From Kiritimatiellota bacterium (lineage in GTDB: Bacteria > Verrucomicrobiota > Lentisphaeria > Oligosphaerales > JAADHN01), in contig JAADHN010000160.1 of the NCBI GenBank assembly GCA_013151865.1, positions 1 to 64,000 on the forward strand: a DNA stretch of 64,000 nt. Direction: 5' to 3'. Under the pieces are notes generated by a model. It was not told the origin of the DNA. It did not search any database and was given only the letters and a program-made list of their open reading frames with translations. The position numbers and the translations under genes were made by a program. Positions within the stretch are counted from its first letter, which is position 1, and each line of letters starts with the position of its first letter. Below, in pieces: positions 58,155-64,000 of the stretch.

Positions 58155-58790
58155 TCACAACTCGTTCGGCGGCGTGCCTGCCCAATCCGCGCCGCGCTGC
58201 AAGAGGGCTTTGAACATCTCATGCCGACACGCCTCAGGCGTATGCCCCAACGCCAGGTAAAACACCCTCCCCTCTCCCCACGACTTTGTCCACGCCACGG
58301 GCCTCGCCTCGCCTCGGTGCAGGGCGGTACAGAGCACGTTCGCGCGCCGATCGTGATCAATGATGAATTGCTCGTCTTTCACCATGAACTCGACGATCCC
58401 TTTGGTAATCGGGTGTTCGGGATCCACAACGCTCACCTGATACTCCCGTACCGGCGGATGCATCATAAAGCATCCACCGATCATGGCCCGATACTCCGGA
58501 CTGTTGCGAAACGCACCTACGGCCGCGTGGATGCCGACAAAGCCCTTCCCGGCCGCCAACCAATTGAGCAGGCCATTCTTGCGCGTATCCGTGACCTCTC
58601 CCCTTGTGTAATACAGCACAACCAGATCGAACGGCTCGAGACCCGGTGGATCGAACACACTCAAATCCTCCTCCACGTAGGTGACGGCGAAGCGGTCATC
58701 TTCTCTCAAGGCCGCGCGAATGGACTGTCCGCAGCCTCGAAAATCATGGATTGTTCCCCCAGATAGCACCAACGTGTTTATTCTGTTCAT
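58155..58790 (-). CDS. ThuA-like protein
   Basis: 211 residues of the ThuA family (glutamine-amidotransferase-like fold; trehalose utilisation in rhizobia, often linked to sugar oxidation). Visible marks are LVLSGGTIHDFRGCG, LVVLYYTRGEV, GKGFVGIHAAVGAF, PITKGIVEF and the C-terminal WGEGRVFYLALGHTPE. No signal peptide is present. The start overlaps the upstream Gfo/Idh/MocA stop by four bases (ATGA), so the two are translationally coupled. Gfo/Idh/MocA-ThuA pairs are common and are thought to act together in sugar or inositol catabolism. Confidence 0.87.
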   Translation of the reverse strand: MNRINTLVLSGGTIHDFRGCGQSIRAALREDDRFAVTYVEEDLSVFDPPGLEPFDLVVLYYTRGEVTDTRKNGLLNWLAAGKGFVGIHAAVGAFRNSPEYRAMIGGCFMMHPPVREYQVSVVDPEHPITKGIVEFMVKDEQFIIDHDRRANVLCTALHRGEARPVAWTKSWGEGRVFYLALGHTPEACRHEMFKALLQRGADWAGTPPNEL

Positions 58791-59842
58791 TCTGCCGTTC
58801 CTTTCGCGCCGATCTCCTTGGGAGCGACCGCGCGCTTTTCCGAGATGGACTTGTAAGCGGCAAAGACCACCTGCATGGTTTTCAAGTTGTCGCGGCCGCT
58901 CGTCCGAGGCTCACGGTCTTCCGCTATTGCCGCCATCAGCTCGAGCATCGGGCCGGCAAACGCGTCCGGGAACCATTGTTTGTTCGTCGTGTATTCCGTT
59001 ATCTCGGGAGCGACGGGCGTGCCGGAACGCAAAGTGATGGATTGCGCGTGAATCGCCCCTGTAATTGCGCCTGCCGTCCCCTCGATGCAAATCTCGCTGT
59101 TCTGCCCACCGCCGCGATAACACCAGTCATTGAACACGCAAGCCCGCAAGGGACCGTCGAACTCCAGAGAAATGACGGCGAGGTTCTCGCCTCTGATGTG
59201 CTGGGTTTTGTCCTTCGTGGCGATGGCGTAAACCAGCTTCGGGTCGCCGAGCCAATGCCTGACCAAGTCGAGATAATGGACGGTGTTTTGAATGATTAGG
59301 AATGGATCCAGATCGGTCTTCCAGGTGCCGACACGCATGTCCACATAACCACGCAGGGTCACCAAGCAGAAATAGGGCTCGCCAATGCAACCGCCTTCGA
59401 TCCAGTCTTTGACCGGCAGCAGCGCAGGGATCCATCGCGCCTGCTGATTGATCGCCAACAACACCCCCGCTTGTTCCGCAGCGGCCACCATCGCTTTCGC
59501 CTCCTCGAAACTGCGGGAGAACGGCTTCTGTACGAGTAGATGCTTGCCCGCCCGCGCTGCGTCAAGAACCTGTGGCAGCTTCACCATGGGGGGCGTGGCG
59601 ACATCGACGATCCTGACTTCCGGCAGGGCCAGCAGATCGCGATAGTCCGTAAAGACCTTCTCAATCCCCCATTCGCTCTTCGCCTTGGCCAGCGCCTCCG
59701 GGTTGGAATCCACAGCGGCCACGACTTTCAAACCGGCGTTCGCGTACGCCGGCAAGTGGGCATTGTAGGCGATGCCCCCCACACCGATGATGCCAATGCC
59801 AAACTCCGACGCTTTCAGACTTGCTGCTTCCAGGTGAGACAT
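58787..59842 (-). CDS. Gfo/Idh/MocA-family oxidoreductase
   Basis: 351 residues. The ATG at 59842 has CGAGGAGA upstream; 17 further residues in frame are unused. The Rossmann motif is GIIGVGGIAYNAHLP. The family EKP motif reads QKP here (LLVQKPFSRSFEEA), a variation found in part of the family. The substrate domain includes NTVHYLDLVRHWLGD. It is probably an NAD(P)-dependent sugar oxidoreductase. It is coupled by an ATGA overlap to the ThuA gene and stands 180 bases after the CBM9-type hydrolase gene. It differs clearly from the copy at 36.9 kb, so the two are not recent duplicates. Confidence 0.87.
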   Translation of the reverse strand: MSHLEAASLKASEFGIGIIGVGGIAYNAHLPAYANAGLKVVAAVDSNPEALAKAKSEWGIEKVFTDYRDLLALPEVRIVDVATPPMVKLPQVLDAARAGKHLLVQKPFSRSFEEAKAMVAAAEQAGVLLAINQQARWIPALLPVKDWIEGGCIGEPYFCLVTLRGYVDMRVGTWKTDLDPFLIIQNTVHYLDLVRHWLGDPKLVYAIATKDKTQHIRGENLAVISLEFDGPLRACVFNDWCYRGGGQNSEICIEGTAGAITGAIHAQSITLRSGTPVAPEITEYTTNKQWFPDAFAGPMLELMAAIAEDREPRTSGRDNLKTMQVVFAAYKSISEKRAVAPKEIGAKGTAE

Positions 59843-59920
59843 TGCACTCTCCTCGTGGTGGCGCAAGGCGCCATGCTTTTCCCGAGACCTCACTCGGAAA
59901 AACGACCAGACAGAGATTCG

Positions 59921-59974
59921 TCATTTGCGTCATTTGTCCGTTAGACTTCTCTTGTCATTGGGCACTGCGTCATT
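59921..59974 (-). promoter_or_regulatory. cluster of AATGA repeats upstream of the Gfo/Idh/MocA-ThuA operon
   Basis: On the minus strand AATGA occurs four times, at 59970-59974, 59955-59959, 59930-59934 and 59921-59925. The last pair is embedded in the direct repeat AAATGACG. They lie 80 to 130 bases before the start codon at 59842, a position suited to an activator or repressor. No regulator gene is in the window. Confidence 0.35.
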
Positions 59975-60022
59975 TTCCGCATGCACAACCAAAGCACTCC
60001 TGGCAGTCGTTCTCCGATCCAG

Positions 60023-63000
60023 TCACGGCAGGTCCTTTTCGGCTTCTTGCCTCCGCGCGTCCGGCACCCCCTCCAGACACGACCGATTCAACTGATCCAG
60101 CAAGATCAGATGGCCGTAGAGGTCGGGCGTCTTTTGGCTGTAAATGCCGCTGAACCATTCCCAATACTTTCGTCCCGCGCCATCGCTTCGGTTGATGAGC
60201 ACAGAAACACGCAACACCTGTTCGTGGGAAAGCGGGCGGAGGCCGACTTGACGGACGGGCAGCCTGAGTTCGTACGTAGTGACCCCATCGGCGTGTCGAA
60301 CCCCGCGCGGAGCGTCTTCAGGCGCGACCAATCCCAGGGGCGCCAGTTCTCGGTTCACCGTGCGGCTCCGATGCAAAACGGGACCGTCGGGACAAAGGGC
60401 AAGGGACAACTCGGTGAATTCGCTTTCCTGCATCTCGCTGGCCGGCGGCCGCACCCACTGGCCCGGGCTGATGGGCGCAATGCCGATCTGGATGTCGTCC
60501 TCACGCCACATCTGATCCGGAGGCTGAGTTTGCACATGCTTCTTGTCGGTAACGCGCACAGCCAGATAGAGGGCCTTCGCATCCCAGGCCCAACGCACGC
60601 TGAACGGAGCCTGGCGCTGCGAAGCGCTCTCGGTGATCGACCAATCGCCCAATTGTCCGTCGATATTCAGCCGAGCCTTCAGTTTGGCCGCGGGAACGAA
60701 GCTGAGGGTCTGCGTCACCACGGCGCCCTGGCGACCGGCGCCGGAGAGTCGAAGGCCGACCGCCTGGAGACGATCCGATCTCAAGTAAGGCGCCGGAAGA
60801 GCAAACTCGGTGTCCTGAACGCCTCTGAATTCCACACGCATGGGGTCCCAATCCGAGCCGGCCACGGAGATCCGGACCGACGGAAGAGAAGGATCATGGC
60901 GGCGAATCTTCCCGCGCAGCACCGGGACCAACCGCCACTCCAGCGACGGCCGGACACCGACGATCTCCGCCCGCGGCTGCACCAGAACGGGAATGCTGCA
61001 CGGGCCGGCGTACCGCTCGTTGACGTACACTTTTCCGAAAAGCGGACGGTCTCCCAGCGGCGCGTTCTCCGGACAGCGGAGGCGGACGCGGGTTGTGGCT
61101 GTCTCCCCGGGGGCGAGGGTCCACCGCGTGCTCGCCAGCGCGACTTCCCAGCCCGGCTCTTCTATCAACTCGACACGCATGGCGGCCCGCTGTCCGGTGG
61201 GATTGTGGATGGACAACTCGCCCCCACCTTCTCCACCGGGCAACACTTCGATGGACGCCGACGCGGAGACCATGCGTTTCTGCTTCAGTAAATGCGCTCC
61301 GACTGGGGCCACGTACACGGGACTGCCACTTACTCGAAGTTTCAACACGCCGTCGTCGGTCTTCACTTTTTGCGCGCGGCCGAACATGCCGGTGAGCGTC
61401 ACCGCGCCCACATCGACGGCAAGTCGAACGGATCTCTCCTTTCGGCCGGTCGTCCAGATCGCGAGCATCGGCCCGTCGTCACGCTCAAAGACAAACACCT
61501 TGACGTTCGGTCCGAGGTAGTCCAGCTCGTTCCGGAACCGGGCCCCGGCGAGCTGGCGGGTCATCGTGCCGTAGGTGATGGCGGCCGGACGCGGCTGCGG
61601 AGGTTTGGGCCCCCATTTGCCCGAGGGGAGGCGCGTGGCGCCGTTGCGGAAGGTGTGGTAGTTCCGCTCGTAGGCGCCCTTGGCCTGTGGCCAACTGAAG
61701 CCGTGCCAAATATTCACCTTCAGCCCCAGTTTCTTCGTCCAGAGGAAAGATCGGGCCGTATACTGCGCCTGATAAAGCTCCCGTGAATAGTCGGCGGACA
61801 CCCCCATCTCGGTGCCGTAGATCGGCAGGTCGCGTCCGAGGGCGCGGCGCGTGACCCTGCGCACCTGTGCGATCGACGCCGCCCAATCCACGTCTTCCGG
61901 CATCCGATGCAAGGTGTAGGTGTGCAGTTCAAGGCCGTCCACCAGTCCGCCGAAGCCGATTTTCAAGAGGTCCTTGTACTGCGCCATCATCAACGGTTGG
62001 ATGACGTTCAGGGAAGGTCCGATCAGGGGCGTATCGGGGTCGTACTTGTCGATGATGCGCCGGAGGAGAGTCCAATAGCGCACGATGAGTTGGTCGGAGC
62101 CTTTCCACATTCCCCGGTACGGTTCATTGATGACGGCCCAAGCATCCACATGGCCGCGGAGACCCTTGACCATGGCGGTCCAGAAGGTCTCGAGGCAATG
62201 CCACGCCTCGGGCGTGTCCTTGAGGATTTTCGGGCTGACGGCATACTTGTCAGGCATCCGTTTGGGAAACGCGATGACCCGGATGCCCTGTGCACGCAAA
62301 CGTTCCCAGGCGGCGATGCGCTTCGCCCAATAAGCGTCGCCTATCTGTCTCCACAGGTTGTAGTAAAGCGAGCTGCGCGTCCAGCGGACGCCCAATTCGG
62401 GATAGTACTCGTCGCCTTGCACCCAAAGTCCGAACGGCTCGTCGCCGTCCGGCTTCGGCGGCGGAGGCAGCGCGCCAATGGAACGCCGGGCCTCGGCGAG
62501 AGACTTTCCGTTCTTGATGATTCTGACGATGATTTCGTAGTAGCCATGCCCGGGCGGGAGCTTCACTTCGCGCGTGTTGCCGTCCGCGGGTTGCTCCTCC
62601 CGAACCACGAACTTGCCGAAGCCGTCCTTCACATTCCACGCCAGCTTGCCGCCGGGCACAACCCTCGACTCAACGGTGATCCGAGGAAGCTTCCCGGTGC
62701 GGTACAGGCACAGGTCCGGCTCGCAGCGAATCGCCACCTTGGGGTCCGTGTCGTAGACAAGAAGCGCGCTATTCTCCGATGTGTAGGTAACCGAAGCGCG
62801 CCGCTTGCCGGGACCGGTTTTGGGACGCTTACCGGCCGGCGTTTTCCCCCCGCCAAGGATCGGATCCACCGCGACCATGGAGACCTCGTCAATGCCCAGC
62901 TTCCCTCGGCCGAGAGGGTTCTTGCGTATGAACAACACGAGCCATTTCGTGCTGGACCTGATGCTTTGAGCCGGGATGCGAACCGCGAACTTTTTCCAGT

Positions 63001-63463
63001 CGAACGTGCCGCCTGCGGTGATCAGCTCGTTGACGCCCGGACGCGACGGAAGGCACACCCAGCCCTGCGGTTGGGGCTTCTCCCCCCTCGCCGCGCCCCA
63101 CTGCAAAAGTTCGACGCTCACGCTGTTTTTCGGCAGACCCTTCCCCCGCAGGACCAAGCTCAATTCATAATCTTTCGCCGGGTCGATCTTGGGGACGCCG
63201 GTGTACACATAGCCTCCGCCGGCGGCGCCGGGAAGGCTCAGCGTATACGAAACCAAGCCCTGGTAAGGCGTCTCTTTATTCAGAAAGCCGGGCTCGGTTT
63301 GACCTTTCCGCGCCGGCCAGCTCCAGCCCGTCGTGCCCTTCTCGAACCCTCCGTTGGCAATCAGATTCCGAGGCCGCCCCGCCGCCGCAAGGACCGCCGC
63401 ACCGGCGAACCCGAAACACAATAATAGCCCTGTCAGGCGGGCAAATCCTCTGCGTTGCTTCAT
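60023..63463 (-). CDS. exported clan GH-A hydrolase with a CBM9-like C-terminal domain
   Basis: 1,146 residues. A signal peptide (LTGLLLCFGFAGAAVLAAA) precedes a CBM-like sandwich starting NLIANGGFEKGTTGW. The barrel at about residues 330-640 has acid/base Glu near 446 in DAWAVINEPYRGMW and nucleophile Glu near 550 in LPIYGTEMGVSADYS, at GH39/GH5-like spacing. Ig-like linker domains follow, then at about 985-1125 a CBM9-like domain (ARLNIDGQLGDWSITESAS, EDDIQIGIAPI). The likely target is a plant-type hemicellulose. It starts 35 bases after the GH43-like gene, so both are on one transcript. It shares its overall plan with the first half of the fusion at 44.7-48.2 kb. Confidence 0.8.
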   Translation of the reverse strand: MKQRRGFARLTGLLLCFGFAGAAVLAAAGRPRNLIANGGFEKGTTGWSWPARKGQTEPGFLNKETPYQGLVSYTLSLPGAAGGGYVYTGVPKIDPAKDYELSLVLRGKGLPKNSVSVELLQWGAARGEKPQPQGWVCLPSRPGVNELITAGGTFDWKKFAVRIPAQSIRSSTKWLVLFIRKNPLGRGKLGIDEVSMVAVDPILGGGKTPAGKRPKTGPGKRRASVTYTSENSALLVYDTDPKVAIRCEPDLCLYRTGKLPRITVESRVVPGGKLAWNVKDGFGKFVVREEQPADGNTREVKLPPGHGYYEIIVRIIKNGKSLAEARRSIGALPPPPKPDGDEPFGLWVQGDEYYPELGVRWTRSSLYYNLWRQIGDAYWAKRIAAWERLRAQGIRVIAFPKRMPDKYAVSPKILKDTPEAWHCLETFWTAMVKGLRGHVDAWAVINEPYRGMWKGSDQLIVRYWTLLRRIIDKYDPDTPLIGPSLNVIQPLMMAQYKDLLKIGFGGLVDGLELHTYTLHRMPEDVDWAASIAQVRRVTRRALGRDLPIYGTEMGVSADYSRELYQAQYTARSFLWTKKLGLKVNIWHGFSWPQAKGAYERNYHTFRNGATRLPSGKWGPKPPQPRPAAITYGTMTRQLAGARFRNELDYLGPNVKVFVFERDDGPMLAIWTTGRKERSVRLAVDVGAVTLTGMFGRAQKVKTDDGVLKLRVSGSPVYVAPVGAHLLKQKRMVSASASIEVLPGGEGGGELSIHNPTGQRAAMRVELIEEPGWEVALASTRWTLAPGETATTRVRLRCPENAPLGDRPLFGKVYVNERYAGPCSIPVLVQPRAEIVGVRPSLEWRLVPVLRGKIRRHDPSLPSVRISVAGSDWDPMRVEFRGVQDTEFALPAPYLRSDRLQAVGLRLSGAGRQGAVVTQTLSFVPAAKLKARLNIDGQLGDWSITESASQRQAPFSVRWAWDAKALYLAVRVTDKKHVQTQPPDQMWREDDIQIGIAPISPGQWVRPPASEMQESEFTELSLALCPDGPVLHRSRTVNRELAPLGLVAPEDAPRGVRHADGVTTYELRLPVRQVGLRPLSHEQVLRVSVLINRSDGAGRKYWEWFSGIYSQKTPDLYGHLILLDQLNRSCLEGVPDARRQEAEKDLP

Positions 63464-63498
63464 GCTTCTTGCCTAACTGGTAAGAGCCCGGGATCGCC

Positions 63499-64000
63499 TT
63501 ACGGCCGAACCCATCTGAGCTTACACATCCACAGGCCGGAACGGTTCAAGCACTGAGGGTCTTCGATGCCGCATGAACTCATGTAGGTCTCGCCCCCGAT
63601 TTCGATCAACTCCGGCGCGTGGGAGAACACGGTCGTCACTTTGTGCTGCGGAAGAAACCTGCGCGGGTTACGCGACACGACCACGAAAGTCTCGTAATAG
63701 TGCCGGTGCGAAAACCCGACGAACAGGTAGAACAACTCCCCGCGCTTCAACAGGAACGGCGACTCAAAAATGCCGAACGACGCGGGCGCGTCCGGCGAAA
63801 GCTCCTCCACGTAGCAGGGCCCCTCCCGTCGCCATTTCCGCAAATCGGCAGACGAGGCCAAGCCAACCGTGTGGCGTCCTCGAGCGTCCGTACCGGCAAA
63901 ACACATCAAGTGCGGGCCGTCCTCCAATTTGAGAATGCAGGGGTCCCGCATATTACGGAAATTGAGACCGCTCGGGTCTTCCCAGACCGTCTCCTCGTCT
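63499..64000 (-). CDS. GH43-like five-bladed propeller protein, 5' end cut by the window edge
   Basis: The last 167 codons of a longer gene. The frame is open through the window edge at 64000, so the ATG at 63951 is internal. It contains the WEDPSGLNFRNMRDP segment with the GH43/GH32-type RDP aspartate, CFAGTDARGRHTVGLASSAD and FGIFESPFLLKRGELFYLFV with a candidate acid glutamate. It ends SSCGIEDPQCLNRSGLWMC. Such propellers act on arabinosides, xylosides or fructosides. Without the N-terminus I cannot choose between GH43, GH32 and related families or tell whether it is secreted. It leads the transcript into the CBM9-type hydrolase gene. Confidence 0.75.
   Translation of the reverse strand, partial: DEETVWEDPSGLNFRNMRDPCILKLEDGPHLMCFAGTDARGRHTVGLASSADLRKWRREGPCYVEELSPDAPASFGIFESPFLLKRGELFYLFVGFSHRHYYETFVVVSRNPRRFLPQHKVTTVFSHAPELIEIGGETYMSSCGIEDPQCLNRSGLWMCKLRWVRP

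Overview
The window is GC-rich bacterial DNA. It carries no rRNA, tRNA, CRISPR array, prophage or insertion sequence that I can recognise. Housekeeping genes (rpsU, a primary-type sigma factor, mfd, leuS) show it is chromosomal. The many large secreted glycoside hydrolases, the DUF2961/GH172, DUF6259, ThuA and Gfo/Idh/MocA proteins, and the hgcAB pair suggest an anaerobic polysaccharide degrader from the PVC group (Kiritimatiellota, Lentisphaerota, Planctomycetota) or a neighbouring phylum such as Hydrogenedentota or Sumerlaeota. That placement is inference; no marker gene here settles it.

Layout. 0-5.3 kb holds a small zinc-finger membrane protein, then rpsU and a sigma-70 factor on the minus strand, divergent from mfd. 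5.3-6.1 kb is a non-coding stretch with a terminator and one copy of a dispersed hairpin repeat. 6.1-12.7 kb is one exported protein of about 2,200 residues built from lectin-like and Ig-like modules. 13.0-19.4 kb (plus strand) holds a HAD phosphatase overlapping a TPR protein, an alcohol dehydrogenase/xylulokinase-type pair and a lone OppC-type permease. 19.5-25.1 kb (minus strand) is a compact group: aldo/keto reductase, membrane protein, leuS and a GNAT-like protein. 25.1-26.3 kb is a structured region without a convincing gene. 26.3-30.0 kb (plus strand) encodes a PqqD-like protein, a periplasmic-binding domain fused to TPR repeats, and a NapH-type membrane polyferredoxin.

30.1-64 kb is one unbroken run of minus-strand genes, nearly all for carbohydrate breakdown. 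They include GH172, GH51, a GH42-like enzyme, two DUF6259 proteins, a GH clan A/GH43 two-enzyme fusion, another clan A enzyme with a CBM9-like tail, a truncated GH43-like protein at the window edge, two tandem-duplicated beta-helix proteins, a deacetylase, a ceramidase-family protein, a DegT aminotransferase, a ThuA protein and two Gfo/Idh/MocA oxidoreductases. Together they look like a locus for arabinose-rich hemicellulose or a similar glycan. It has no SusC/SusD pair and no complete transporter.

The most notable discovery is hgcA-hgcB, the gene pair required for microbial mercury methylation. It sits in the middle of this glycan locus, between the GH51 gene (44 bases upstream) and the GH172 gene (42 bases downstream), apparently in the same transcript. 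HgcA keeps the corrinoid-binding NVWCAAGK motif and the membrane domain. HgcB keeps both 4Fe-4S motifs and Cys73 but has only one of the usual two C-terminal cysteines.
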